Source: CAVRZJ01 sp964594125 (GTDB lineage Bacteria; Acidobacteriota; Thermoanaerobaculia; Thermoanaerobaculales; Thermoanaerobaculaceae). From it: 64,000 nucleotides of DNA. Shown here piece after piece: positions 29,813 through 38,244 of this stretch. The notes under the pieces were generated by a model. The model had not been told where the DNA came from. It saw only the letters and a program-made list of their open reading frames with translations, and did no database searches. A program made the position numbers and the translations under genes. The stretch is from contig CAZQLL010000021.1 of assembly GCA_964594125.1 (NCBI GenBank), forward strand, positions 12,291 to 76,290, in the 5' to 3' direction. Numbering within the stretch: the stretch's first letter is position 1; each line of letters starts with the position of its first letter.

Positions 29813-32194
29813 ATGATTCGCACGCTGCTGGCGATGACGATTGGTGTCGTGACCGCGGCTGCAGCCGGCGCCGAGACGTTCCGGGTGAGGCTGAGCGGCG
29901 CCAGCGAGGTCGTTACGGAGGGCGACGCGGACGGCGCCGGCGTCGCGTTCGTCACCGTGGACGCGACGGCCGTCAGCTACTACCTCTGGGCGAAGGGGAT
30001 CGAGGCGCCGACCGCGGCCCACATCCACTCCGGGCGGGCGGCGGAGAACGGCGGCGTCATGGTCGACCTGGCGCCCGCCTTCGCCAGCCACGCTGCCGGA
30101 GCCTGGGTGGCGGCGGGCAGCGTGACCGTCGACGCGGCCGTGGCGACGGCGCTCGCCGGGAACCCGGGCGCGTACTACGTCAACATCCACACCGGTCCGT
30201 TTCCCGGTGGCGCGATCCGCGGCCAACTGCTCGGTAGCGGCGCATCGGGCGACGCGGTGGCGACCTCGCTCAACGGGGCGCGCGCCGTGGGCGCCGCAGG
30301 CGACCCGGACGGCAGCGGCTTCGCGGGGCTCGTCTTCGACGGCGATGCGGTCTACTACTACGCGCGCGTGACGGACGTCGCGGCGCCGACGGCGGCCCAC
30401 GTCCACCGCGGGCGCGCCGGGGAGAACGGCCCGGTGGTGATCGGTTTCACCGCCGACCCACTTCTGACCGACGGCGTGATCGTCGGCTCGGTCGCCACCT
30501 CGGCGGCACTGGCAGGCGAGATCCTCGCCGACCCGACGGCGTTCTATGTCAACGTCCACAACGCGGATTTCCCCGCTGGTGCGGTGCGCGGTCAGCTCGG
30601 AAGCACCGAGACCGCGCTCCACTTCCCGGTGGCGGCGCGAAACAAGGGGGCGGGGACCAGCCTGTTCAAGACCGACGTTCGCGTCATGAGCTTCGCCGAC
30701 GAGGACGCGACGGTATGGGCGGAGTGGTACCCGAAGAACACGGCCGGCCTCGCCGGTGCGGCGATGGCGACCGCGGTGTCGGTGGCGAAAGGCGGCGAGG
30801 CGGTGCTCGACGACGCCGCCGGCACGCTGTTCGGGGCCACCGACCGCGGCGCCATCCGCCTGGTGTCGCTGACGCCCTTCCTCGCGGTCGGCAACACGTA
30901 CAACGACCAGCGTGCCGCCGGCCTCGGGACCTACGGCCAGTTCACGGAGGCGCTGCCGCTCGACCGCGCGCCCCGCTCGGGCGCACTGCTGCTGGGCTCC
31001 AACCGCCCCAAGGCGGACCTCGTCGAGTTCCGGACCAACCTCGGCTACTTCAACCCCAACCCGACCGCGGTCGAGGTGACGTTCCGGGTGGCGATGCCCG
31101 ACGGCGCCGCTGTGGGCACGCCCACGACGCGGACGTTCCCGCCCTTCTCCAACGACCTGTTGCTCTACCACCAGATCATCACCGGGGTGCCGGTGTCGCA
31201 GCGAAGCCAGGCGAACTTTCTCGTCACGTACACGGCGAGCGCGCCCGTGTTCATCTTCTCCTCGCTCGTCGACAACGTCACCGACGACGGGTTGCACCAG
31301 CCGGCGTTGCCCGCACCGCCGCCCCCTCCGACGCCAGCGCCGAACCGGCCTCCTGACGCCGCGATCATCCAGCCAGCGGGCGACGCGACGACGCGCGAGA
31401 ACGGCACCGTGATCTTCCAGGGCAGTGCCAGCGACCCCGACGGCGATACCGTTTCGGTGCTCTGGAGCTTCGGCGACGGCGGCACCTCGACGGCGCTCGC
31501 GCCCGGCGAGCACGTCTACGCAGCGGTCGGCACGTACACCGTGACGCTGACGGCGACCGACGCGCGCGGCGCCGTCGACCCGACCCCTGCGACGCTGACC
31601 GTCACCGTCGGTCCCAACGCGGCGCCGGACGGAACGATCGTTGCCCCGGCCGCCGACATCGCCGTGGCGGTGGGGCAGGCGGTGCAGTTCGAGGGCGCAT
31701 TCTCGGATCCGGACGACGAGCACTTCAGCGTCGAGTGGAGCTTCGGCGACGGCGTCTCCTCGGGCGCGCTCGCCACGTCGCACACGTACCTCACACCCGG
31801 TACCTACACGGTGACGTTCACCGTGATCGACTCGCTCGGCAAGCCGGACCCCACCCCGGCCACGCGCATCGTCACCGTGGTCCAGGCGGTCACCTTCACG
31901 CAGCTCCAGGAGGACGTCTTCACCGAAACGTGCTCCGGCTGCCATCCGCCCAACGGCGGTCTCGACCTGCGCGCGTCCCAGGCGTACGGCAGCCTCGTCA
32001 ACGTCCCCTCGTCGCAGCAGCCGGCGCTGATGCGGGTGAAGGCGGGCGACCCGGCCGCCTCCTACCTCGTGCGCAAGCTCGAGGGCGGGCCGACGATCAG
32101 CGGTTCTCGCATGCCGCAGGGCGGACCATTCCTGTCGCCGAGCCAGATCCAGCGGATCAAGGATTGGATCATCGTCGGCGCGCCGAACAACTGA
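29813..32194 (+). CDS. Secreted CHRD-CHRD-PKD-PKD-cytochrome c fusion protein
   Basis: The 793-residue exported protein has a signal peptide (1-20) and two CHRD domains (about 21-142 and 143-262, with AAHIHSGRAAENG and AAHVHRGRAGENG). A beta-rich middle region of unknown type (about 265-470) follows, then a Pro-rich hinge, two PKD domains (VLWSFGDGG, VEWSFGDGV) and a C-terminal single-haem domain with CSGCH (about 707-711) and a likely axial Met767 in SRMPQGG. I know of no standard family with this order. Electron transfer at the cell surface or periplasm is inferred from the haem. It is followed by a second haem-domain gene after 2 bp. Confidence 0.85.
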   Translation: MIRTLLAMTIGVVTAAAAGAETFRVRLSGASEVVTEGDADGAGVAFVTVDATAVSYYLWAKGIEAPTAAHIHSGRAAENGGVMVDLAPAFASHAAGAWVAAGSVTVDAAVATALAGNPGAYYVNIHTGPFPGGAIRGQLLGSGASGDAVATSLNGARAVGAAGDPDGSGFAGLVFDGDAVYYYARVTDVAAPTAAHVHRGRAGENGPVVIGFTADPLLTDGVIVGSVATSAALAGEILADPTAFYVNVHNADFPAGAVRGQLGSTETALHFPVAARNKGAGTSLFKTDVRVMSFADEDATVWAEWYPKNTAGLAGAAMATAVSVAKGGEAVLDDAAGTLFGATDRGAIRLVSLTPFLAVGNTYNDQRAAGLGTYGQFTEALPLDRAPRSGALLLGSNRPKADLVEFRTNLGYFNPNPTAVEVTFRVAMPDGAAVGTPTTRTFPPFSNDLLLYHQIITGVPVSQRSQANFLVTYTASAPVFIFSSLVDNVTDDGLHQPALPAPPPPPTPAPNRPPDAAIIQPAGDATTRENGTVIFQGSASDPDGDTVSVLWSFGDGGTSTALAPGEHVYAAVGTYTVTLTATDARGAVDPTPATLTVTVGPNAAPDGTIVAPAADIAVAVGQAVQFEGAFSDPDDEHFSVEWSFGDGVSSGALATSHTYLTPGTYTVTFTVIDSLGKPDPTPATRIVTVVQAVTFTQLQEDVFTETCSGCHPPNGGLDLRASQAYGSLVNVPSSQQPALMRVKAGDPAASYLVRKLEGGPTISGSRMPQGGPFLSPSQIQRIKDWIIVGAPNN

Positions 32195-32196
32195 CC

Positions 32197-32619
32197 ATGA
32201 AGACGGGGGCCTGCCTGCTGCTCGTCGCCGGCGTGGCCGCCGCGTGCGGCACGCCGAAGTCGCTGCCGCTGGAGCCGGACGGCGGCGGACCGGACCCTGC
32301 CGCGACGTTCACCCGGGTGCAGGCCGAGGTGCTCTCTGTGTCCTGCGCGCTCGCCGGCTGCCACGCCGGCGCGGCGCCGCAGGCGGGCCTGGACCTGTCG
32401 CCAACGGCGTCGTATGCGAACCTGGTGCGCGTCTCCGCGGTGCAGCGGCCGGAGCTGGCGCGCGTCGAGCCGTTCAATCCCGACCGCTCCTACGCCGTGC
32501 TGAAACTCCGCGGCGATCCGGCGATCGTCGGCGCCCGCATGCCGCTCGGCGGCGCCGTCACGCGGGCTCAGCTCGACCTTGCCGTCGACTGGGTGCGCCG
32601 CGGCGCGCCGCGCGACTGA
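32197..32619 (+). CDS. Cytochrome c-like lipoprotein with CX4CH motif
   Basis: This 140-residue lipoprotein has lipobox VAAAC (Cys17). The soluble domain parallels the C-terminal haem domain of the preceding protein: CALAGCH (50-56), GLDLSPTASYANLV, RSYAVLKLRGDPAIVGARMPLGG with Met115, and a final amphipathic helix. Two differences stand out: the haem motif has four residues between the cysteines, not two, and the protein is anchored. CX4CH can bind haem in a few known cytochromes, so haem is plausible but unproven. ATG 32197 is 2 bp after the preceding stop, so the genes are coupled. Confidence 0.8.
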   Translation: MKTGACLLLVAGVAAACGTPKSLPLEPDGGGPDPAATFTRVQAEVLSVSCALAGCHAGAAPQAGLDLSPTASYANLVRVSAVQRPELARVEPFNPDRSYAVLKLRGDPAIVGARMPLGGAVTRAQLDLAVDWVRRGAPRD

Positions 32620-32634
32620 GGCGAGCTGATGCGG

Positions 32635-32676
32635 GCCTCGAGCCTTGAGAGCCGAACGCCGGAGAGTCGAAGGCGG
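32635..32676. repeat. Heptamer tandem repeat upstream of the DUF5777 gene
   Basis: Units GCCTCGA, GCCTTGA, GAGCCGA, ACGCCGG, AGAGTCG, AAGGCGG run in 7-bp register between two genes of the redox cluster. They end just before the ribosome site GGGAGG. Confidence 0.65.
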
Positions 32677-32689
32677 GAGGTGCTGTGAA

Positions 32690-33478
32690 GTGAGAGGCGA
32701 ACGCGAGTTGAAGGCAGCGCTGATCGCGTGCGGGACGGTGCTCATGACGTGGGCCGCGGCGGCGCAGGCGCCGCCGCCGGGCGACCGGCTCGTCAACCTG
32801 CCGACGCACGCGACCGTCGGCGCCGCCACGCTGCAGGTGCTGTTCACCCACCGCTTCTCGCAGACCGTCGACGGCGCCGGCGGCTACGATCTGTTCGGCC
32901 TCGACTCCGCAGCCAGCATCGGCATAGGCGTGGCGGCGGGGTTCGGGAAGGACGTCGAGATCGAGCTGTACCGCGCCTCGTTTCTGAAGGAGTACGAGGC
33001 CGCAGCGAAGTGGACGGTGGCGCGCCAGGGCGAGGCGTTTCCGCTCGGCCTCGCGGTGCGCGCCGGTGTCGACTACAGGGGGGCGCAGGGGATCGACGAT
33101 CGCTGGTCGGGGATCGTGCAGGTCGTCGTGGCGCGCCGCCTGGGCCCCGCGGTCGAGGTGTTCGTGATCCCCTCGTTCGCCTCCGACACGCCCTCGCTGT
33201 CCAACGCCGCCAACGTCGCTCTGGCAGTGCTGTGGCGGTTGCCGCGGCGGTGGCATCTGGCGGCCGAGGTGGTGCCGGAGAACCGCGACGCCGCGGATGG
33301 CGAGGCGGCGTGGGCGCTCGGGCTGGCGAAGCGCCTGCCGGGCCACGAGTTCCTCTTCTACTTCGGCAACTCCCTGGCGACCACCACGGACCTCATCGTT
33401 GGCTCGGACCTCCCCGGCGGTTTCGCGGCCGGCGACGTGCGTCTCGGGTTCAACCTCGTCCGGCGCTTCCCCGAGTGA
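32690..33478 (+). CDS. DUF5777-type outer-membrane beta-barrel protein
   Basis: This 262-residue exported protein is set to the GTG at 32690 behind GCGGGAGG. That start gives a signal peptide (ALIACGTVLMTWAAAAQA), whereas the longer frame from 32645 is Arg-rich. The mature part has VNLPTHATVGAATLQVLFTHRF, ASIGIGVAAGFGKDVEIELY, a fully strand-like body and a charged end (NLVRRFPE). This looks like DUF5777 barrels that accompany c-type cytochromes and thioredoxin-like proteins in other phyla. It may hold or export the haem proteins encoded upstream. Confidence 0.75.
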   Translation: MRGERELKAALIACGTVLMTWAAAAQAPPPGDRLVNLPTHATVGAATLQVLFTHRFSQTVDGAGGYDLFGLDSAASIGIGVAAGFGKDVEIELYRASFLKEYEAAAKWTVARQGEAFPLGLAVRAGVDYRGAQGIDDRWSGIVQVVVARRLGPAVEVFVIPSFASDTPSLSNAANVALAVLWRLPRRWHLAAEVVPENRDAADGEAAWALGLAKRLPGHEFLFYFGNSLATTTDLIVGSDLPGGFAAGDVRLGFNLVRRFPE

Positions 33479-33539
33479 GACGCAGCCTCGGGAATGGCGC
33501 CCTTGCGAGCGCGGTTCGCAGCAGCGTGCGGAGCGACTC

Positions 33540-34142
33540 GTGAAAGGCAGGGTATGCGAAGGCGCGGCGCGCCTTCGCGCGGTGCTTCTGGCGCTCGTGA
33601 CGGTCGGCGCGGCGGGCTGCCGCCCTGCGGAGGTGGAACACCCCGCGACGCGCCAGGCGGACGTCGCCGGAGCGGCCACGCCAGCGGCCGCGCTGCCCGA
33701 GCTGCTGCCGGTGACGGCCTCGGAGCTGCGACGGGCGATCGTCGCGCCGGGCGCATCGGCGGTCGTGGTCAACGTGTGGGCGACCTGGTGCCTGCCCTGC
33801 CGCAAGGAGTTCCCCGACCTGCTGCGGGCCGCCGCCGCCTTCCGCGAGCGCGGGGCGCGCCTGGTGCTGGTGTCCGCCGATTTCGAGGAGAACACCGCGG
33901 CGGCGCGCGAGTTCCTCGCCCGTCACGGCGTCGACTTCCCGAGCTACCTCAAAGTGGGCAAGGATATGGAGTTCATCGACGCGCTCTCGCCGGGGTGGGG
34001 CGGGGCGCTGCCGGCGACGTTCGTATTCGACGGCGGCGGCGTCCTGCGCGACTTCTGGGAGGGCGAGACGAGCTACGAGACGTTCGCCGCGCGCATCGGC
34101 GCCGTGGTCGAGGCCCGGGCCGGGCGCGGCGGGGGAGGGTGA
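33540..34142 (+). CDS. TlpA/ResA-like thioredoxin lipoprotein
   Basis: This 200-residue thiol-disulfide oxidoreductase has an N-terminal lipobox (GAAGC, Cys27), a linker and a thioredoxin fold with WCLPC (Cys84, Cys87). It also has DFEENTAAAREFLARHGVDF, a cis-Pro region (GALPATFVFDGGG) and a final helix. Such proteins reduce apocytochrome cysteines or other periplasmic disulfides. That fits two haem-binding neighbours upstream. The start is GTG 33540. An upstream in-frame ORF from 33297 is antisense-like shadow. It is separated by 1 bp from the next gene. Confidence 0.88.
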   Translation: MKGRVCEGAARLRAVLLALVTVGAAGCRPAEVEHPATRQADVAGAATPAAALPELLPVTASELRRAIVAPGASAVVVNVWATWCLPCRKEFPDLLRAAAAFRERGARLVLVSADFEENTAAAREFLARHGVDFPSYLKVGKDMEFIDALSPGWGGALPATFVFDGGGVLRDFWEGETSYETFAARIGAVVEARAGRGGGG

Positions 34143-34143
34143 G

Positions 34144-34746
34144 ATGAGGAAGAGCGTGCTGGGTGTGGTGGGAGTTGCGGCGGTCCTCGCGGCGGCGCCG
34201 GCGGCGCTGGCGATCGACATCGGCGATGCGCTGCCCGCGGGCGTAGTGGCGATGAAGAACGTGGACGGCAGCGAGGTGACGCTTGCCGGTGCGATGGGGC
34301 CGAAGGGGCTGCTGGTGGTGTTCTCCTGCAACCACTGCCCGTGGGTGCAGCGCTGGGAGAGCCGCATCGTCGAGCTCGGGAACACCTACAGCGCCAGGGG
34401 TATCGGCGTCGTCGCGGTGAACGCGAACGACCCCGCCGAGTATCCCGATGACAGCTTCGAGGCGATGCAGGCGCGGGCGAAGGAGAAGGGGTACGCCTTC
34501 CCCTACGTCGTCGACGCCACCTCCGGCGTGGCGCGCTCGTTCGGCGCCAGCAAGACGCCCGAGGCGTTCCTCTTCGACGCGCAAGGGAAGCTGGTGTACA
34601 CCGGCACAATCGACGACAACGCGAAGGACCCCGCAGCGGTGACGGCGGCATACCTGAAGGACGCCCTCGAGGCGGTCGCCGCGGGCAAGCCCGTGCCGAC
34701 GGCGAAGACCAAGGCGCTCGGCTGCTCGATCAAGTTCCGCTCCTGA
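34144..34746 (+). CDS. Periplasmic redoxin (thioredoxin/AhpC-TSA-like) with CNHC
   Basis: This 200-residue exported redoxin has a signal peptide (VLGVVGVAAVLAAAPAALA), the active-site pair Cys62/Cys65 in FSCNHCPWVQRWE, and VNANDPAEYPDDSFEAM, VVDATSGVARSFGA and TPEAFLFDAQGKLVYTG. A further Cys lies near the C-terminus (LGCSIKFR). This subfamily (CNHCP type) is common but its substrate is unknown. It is the final gene of the 29813-34746 cluster. Tandem hairpins start at its stop codon. Confidence 0.85.
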   Translation: MRKSVLGVVGVAAVLAAAPAALAIDIGDALPAGVVAMKNVDGSEVTLAGAMGPKGLLVVFSCNHCPWVQRWESRIVELGNTYSARGIGVVAVNANDPAEYPDDSFEAMQARAKEKGYAFPYVVDATSGVARSFGASKTPEAFLFDAQGKLVYTGTIDDNAKDPAAVTAAYLKDALEAVAAGKPVPTAKTKALGCSIKFRS

Positions 34747-34815
34747 AGCCGCGCCAGCGGCCTCAGGAGCGAAATCCCCCCCCGCAGAAGGCGGCCAGGT
34801 GCCGCCTTCTGCGGG
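34741..34815 (+). terminator. Tandem hairpins ending the redox cluster
   Basis: The first hairpin (34741-34768) pairs TCCTGAAGCCGC with GCGGCCTCAGGA, with one mismatch, and includes the stop codon. The second is a perfect 15-bp stem (34781-34795 with 34801-34815) around a 5-base loop. No T-tract follows, so factor-dependent termination or mRNA 3' protection is more likely than classical intrinsic termination. Confidence 0.7.
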
Positions 34816-34982
34816 ACGCGCAAGCGGTGGCGAGGGATCGCGGGATCCGAGCAACGCCATGCCCTGAACCCGCGTGAGCGGCCGCAGTATCGGGCCGACC
34901 GATACGGAACCGGTACGCACGGCGCGGAAGCTCGGGGTGCCGGCGCAGCGCTCGCACTCCTCCCCCCTCCGGCCACCGCGAC

Positions 34983-35024
34983 GCGCCACGATCCACGAAC
35001 CACGAACCACGAACCGCGACCCCC
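34983..35024. repeat. Heptamer tandem repeat, best GAACCAC copy
   Basis: Six units in strict 7-bp register: GCGCCAC, GATCCAC, GAACCAC, GAACCAC, GAACCGC, GACCCCC. It lies in the 291-bp space between the redox cluster and the decarboxylase gene. It is the same unit as at 1683, 4712 and 48457. Confidence 0.8.
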
Positions 35025-35073
35025 ACCTGCCCTCCAAATGCCGGGTCTGCTAGCGTGGTCGCGGAGGGTGGCG

Positions 35074-36534
35074 ATGGACGACAGCGGCGGTCCCGTGCGC
35101 GACATGAACGGCGTCGAGTTTCGCGCCGCGCTGGCACAGGTCGGGGAGTGGGTGGCGGCGTACCGCGAGCGCGTCGGCGAGCTGCCGGTGCTCCCGGCGG
35201 TGCGGCCCGGCCAGACGGCGGCGGCGCTACCGCAGGCGGCGCCGGCGGCCGGCGAGCCGGTAGGACGGTGGATCGACGACCTCGACCGCATCGTGCTGCC
35301 GGCCGTCACGCACTGGAACCACCCGGGCTTCATGGCCTACTTCGGGATCACCGGGTCGGCGCCCGGGATCCTCGGCGAGCTGGTCGCCGCGGCGCTCAAC
35401 GCCAACGGGATGCTCTGGAAGACGTGCCCGGCGCTCACGGAGGTCGAGGAAGTGGTCCTGCGCTGGCTAGCCGGAGCGCTCGGCCTGCCGACCTGGTGGT
35501 TCGGGATGATCACCGACACAGCGTCGACATCGACGCTGGCGGCGCTCGCCGCGGCGCGCGAGGCGGCCGGGGCCGCCGCCCGCGACGAGGGGCTGGCGGG
35601 GAAGCCGCCGCTGGTGATGTACTGCTCCGAGGAGGCGCACTCGTCGGTCGAAAAGGCCGGCATCATGCTGGGCATCGGCCGCCAGGGCGTCCGGCGTATC
35701 GCCGCCGACGATGCGTTCCGGATGCGCGTTGATCTCCTCGATGAGGCGATACGCGCCGACCTCGCCGCCGGGCGCCGTCCGTTCGCGGCCGTGGCCACCG
35801 TCGGGACGACCTCGGCCACGGCGGTCGACCCGGTTGCTGCGATCGCCGATGTCTGCCGTCGCCACGGGCTGTGGCTGCACGTGGACGCGGCGTACGCCGG
35901 CAGCGCCGCCGTCGCGCCGGAGCTGCGCTGGGTGCTGGCCGGGTGCGAGCGCGCCGACTCGCTTGTGACCAACCCACACAAGTGGCTCCTGACGCCGATC
36001 GACTGCTCGGTGCTGTACACCTCGCGCCCGGAGGTGTTCCGCGCCGCGCTCTCCCTCGTGCCCGAGTATCTCCGCACCGACGCCGCCGGCGCCACCGACC
36101 TGATGGACTACTCTTTCCAGCTCGGGCGCCGGTTTCGCGCCCTCAAGCTCTGGTTCGTGCTGCGCCACTTCGGGACCGACGGGTTGGCGGCGGTGATCCG
36201 CGAGCACGTGCGGCTGGCTGCCTGCCTCGCCCGCCGCGTCGACGCGCACCCGCACCTCGAGCGGCTGGCCCCGGCGAACCTGTCCGTCGTGTGCTTCCGC
36301 GTCGTGCCGCAGGGCGTCCGCGACGAGGCCGAGATCGAACGCGTGAACGCCGCGGTGCTCGAGCGGGTGAACGCCTCCGGCGAGGTGTTCCTCTCGCACA
36401 CCAGGCTGAAGGGGCGGTACTGTCTGCGGGTGGCGATCGGGAACGCGGCAACGACGGCGGCGCGCGTTCAGCGCGCGTTGGAGCTGGTGTGCGCGGCGGC
36501 AGGGCTTGACCCGGGTCCGCGGGAGGTGGAGTAA
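35074..36534 (+). CDS. PLP-dependent aromatic-L-amino-acid decarboxylase family protein
   Basis: The 486-residue group II decarboxylase has the PLP-lysine Lys303 in TNPHKWLL, the ring-stacking His189 in EEAHSS and the Asp271-containing VDAAYAGSA. WNHPGFMAYFGITGSAPGILGE, LVPEYLRTD and the C-terminal NASGEVFLSHTRLKGRYCLRVAIGN are also typical. Family members decarboxylate Trp, Tyr, Phe or DOPA. The substrate is not decidable here. The ATG 35074 is preceded by GGAGGGTGGCG, so it is preferred over 35038. It stands alone, not in the trp operon. Confidence 0.9.
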   Translation: MDDSGGPVRDMNGVEFRAALAQVGEWVAAYRERVGELPVLPAVRPGQTAAALPQAAPAAGEPVGRWIDDLDRIVLPAVTHWNHPGFMAYFGITGSAPGILGELVAAALNANGMLWKTCPALTEVEEVVLRWLAGALGLPTWWFGMITDTASTSTLAALAAAREAAGAAARDEGLAGKPPLVMYCSEEAHSSVEKAGIMLGIGRQGVRRIAADDAFRMRVDLLDEAIRADLAAGRRPFAAVATVGTTSATAVDPVAAIADVCRRHGLWLHVDAAYAGSAAVAPELRWVLAGCERADSLVTNPHKWLLTPIDCSVLYTSRPEVFRAALSLVPEYLRTDAAGATDLMDYSFQLGRRFRALKLWFVLRHFGTDGLAAVIREHVRLAACLARRVDAHPHLERLAPANLSVVCFRVVPQGVRDEAEIERVNAAVLERVNASGEVFLSHTRLKGRYCLRVAIGNAATTAARVQRALELVCAAAGLDPGPREVE

Positions 36535-36573
36535 GATGATGGCTCCCCGTCACGCGCGGGGTGAGGAGCCGAC

Positions 36574-37101
36574 GTGAGCGAGCACGAGAACGCACCGGTG
36601 ATGGAAGCTGCCGACCCCCCCCTTGCCGAGCTGTTCGACGCCGGCCACGTCATTCCGGAGCTGACCGCGACGACGCGCGAGGGCGTGATCGCCGAGATCG
36701 TAGAAAAGGTCGCGACGCAGGAGCTGGTGCGCGACGCGAAGTGGCTCGAGGCCGCCCTGGCCGAGCGCGAGCGCATGGTGCCGACGGCGATGCCCAACGG
36801 CGTCGCCTTCCTCCACGCGCGCCACCGCGCCGCCGAGAGGTTCCCGAAGCAGTTCCTGTTCCTGGCGCGCTCGAGCAAGGGCGTGTCGTTCGGGTCGCCC
36901 GACGAGAAGCCCACACACCTGTTCTTCCTGCTGGCGCTGCGCAAGGACATGGCGCATCTGCGCTGGCTGGCGCGCCTCTCGTGGATCTGCCGCAACCGCA
37001 CCACCGTCGGCAGCCTGCTCAAGGTCGCGACGGCCGAGGAGATCGCCAAGGCGCTGCGCGTCGCAGTCGAGGAGCTGCCGGGCAACCTGAAGCAGAAGTA
37101 G
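36574..37101 (+). CDS. PTS EIIA-type regulatory protein (PtsN-like)
   Basis: This 175-residue cytoplasmic EIIA2-domain protein has the phosphorylatable His81 in TAMPNGVAFLHARH, with flanking EVIAEIVEKV-type and SSKGVSFGSPDEKPTHLFFLLA motifs. No EIIB or EIIC is nearby, so a regulatory role like PtsN (nitrogen PTS) is likelier than sugar transport. The start is GTG 36574 after GAGGAG. A short hairpin formed by GGCTCC/GGAGCC precedes it, 39 bp after the decarboxylase gene. Confidence 0.85.
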   Translation: MSEHENAPVMEAADPPLAELFDAGHVIPELTATTREGVIAEIVEKVATQELVRDAKWLEAALAERERMVPTAMPNGVAFLHARHRAAERFPKQFLFLARSSKGVSFGSPDEKPTHLFFLLALRKDMAHLRWLARLSWICRNRTTVGSLLKVATAEEIAKALRVAVEELPGNLKQK

Positions 37102-37110
37102 CGGTGGAGC

Positions 37111-37138
37111 AGTCGAGAGTCGAGAGGCGGGCGTCGAA
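37111..37138. repeat. Heptamer tandem repeat (AGTCGAG type)
   Basis: Units AGTCGAG, AGTCGAG, AGGCGGG, CGTCGAA lie ten bases after the EIIA stop. They form part of a 288-bp convergent gap with no gene, which also contains palindromic copy B. Confidence 0.7.
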
Positions 37139-37217
37139 AGGCTGCCGACGAAGGGGCGAGCGACCGCAGCACCAGGCCTGCAGCGCTCGCCTTTGATGTC
37201 TCCGCTCCCACCCCCGA

Positions 37218-37352
37218 CGCTCTTTTTTGGGGGAGGTCTCGCGACCTCCGGTGAAGCGCCGGGGTGAGTCCGGCGCCTTCACCCCGCCGCGCCGGCAACC
37301 CTGCCGGGCTCCCGGGGCGCTTCCGCCACCGAGGATCTGCGCGCGCCGCGAT
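37218..37352. repeat. Palindromic border element, copy B
   Basis: It opens with a T-run and the perfect hairpin GGAGGTC-TCGC-GACCTCC (37232-37249). It then continues TCCGGCGCCTTCACCCCGCC, GCCGGCAACC and CCCGGGGCGCTTCCGCC, ending with ATCTGCGCGCGCCG, as copy A does. It sits between convergent genes and may act as a bidirectional terminator. Confidence 0.75.
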
Positions 37353-37389
37353 GAATTACGGTCGGCGCCGACAAGCTCTCAACGTGCTT

Positions 37390-38244
37390 CTAGTTCAGGT
37401 AGGCTGCCAGCGCGCGCCCCTTGGCGCTGCGGCGCAGCTTGGCGAGCGCCTGGTTCTCGACCTGGCGCACGCGCTCGCGGGAGATGCCCATGGTGTCGCC
37501 GATCTCGCGCAGGGTGCGCGGCTTGTCGTCGGCGAGGCCGAAGCGCAGGTCGAGGATCTGGCGTTCCTTTTCGGAGAGCTCGGCGAGCGCCTCGCGCAGC
37601 GCCTCCTCGAACGACTGCCGGAGGATCTCCTCGTCGGTGCCGGGGATGACGTACTGCTCCAGGAGGTCGCCGAACTCGGCCTCGCCGTCCTCGTCGACCG
37701 GCTGGTTGAGCGACAGGACGTTCTGGTTGCTGGCCAGCAGCAGGCGGACCTCATCCGGCGCCATGCCGAGCTCGTCGGCGAGCTCGGCCTCGCTCGGCAC
37801 GCGCTCGAGCTCGCGCCCGAGCGCCTGGCGCGAGCGCTCGAGGCGGTACAGCGTGTTCGCCTGCTTCTGGGGCAGGCGAAAGGAGGCGCCGTGCTCCGAG
37901 AGCGCGTGCAGGATCGCCTGGCGGATCCACCAGACGGCGTACGTGATGAACTTGACGTTCTTCTCCGGGTCGAACTTGCGCGCCGCGTGGATCAGGCCGA
38001 TGTTCCCCTCGTTGATGAGGTCGAGGAGCGAGATGCGGGAGTGCCGGAAGCGCTTGGCGTAGGCGACGACGAAGCGCAGGTTCGACTCGACGAGCCGGCG
38101 CAGCGCCTCGCCGTCCCCCGCCTGCACCCGCCGGCCGAGCTCCTTTTCCTCGTCGGGGGTGAGCTGCTTGAAGTGGCCGATCTCCTGCAGGTACCGCCGG
38201 AGCAGCGATGCCTCGGGGTCCTTCAGGCGCGTGCCCTTGGTCAT
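37390..38244 (-). CDS. RpoD-like sigma-70 factor (group 2), 284 residues
   Basis: This short sigma-70 factor has region 1.2 (DPEASLLRRYLQEIGHF), region 2 (NLRFVVAYAKRFRHSRISLLDLINEG, then NVKFITYAVWWIRQAI), region 3 and region 4 (EKERQILDLRFGL, TLREIGDTMGISRERVRQVE). It lacks region 1.1 and the non-conserved insert of the housekeeping RpoD, so it is probably an alternative group 2 factor. It overlaps hspR by ATGA and has AGGAGG immediately upstream, implying co-expression with heat-shock genes. An in-frame extension to 38583 is antisense shadow of hspR. Confidence 0.92.
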   Translation of the reverse strand: MTKGTRLKDPEASLLRRYLQEIGHFKQLTPDEEKELGRRVQAGDGEALRRLVESNLRFVVAYAKRFRHSRISLLDLINEGNIGLIHAARKFDPEKNVKFITYAVWWIRQAILHALSEHGASFRLPQKQANTLYRLERSRQALGRELERVPSEAELADELGMAPDEVRLLLASNQNVLSLNQPVDEDGEAEFGDLLEQYVIPGTDEEILRQSFEEALREALAELSEKERQILDLRFGLADDKPRTLREIGDTMGISRERVRQVENQALAKLRRSAKGRALAAYLN

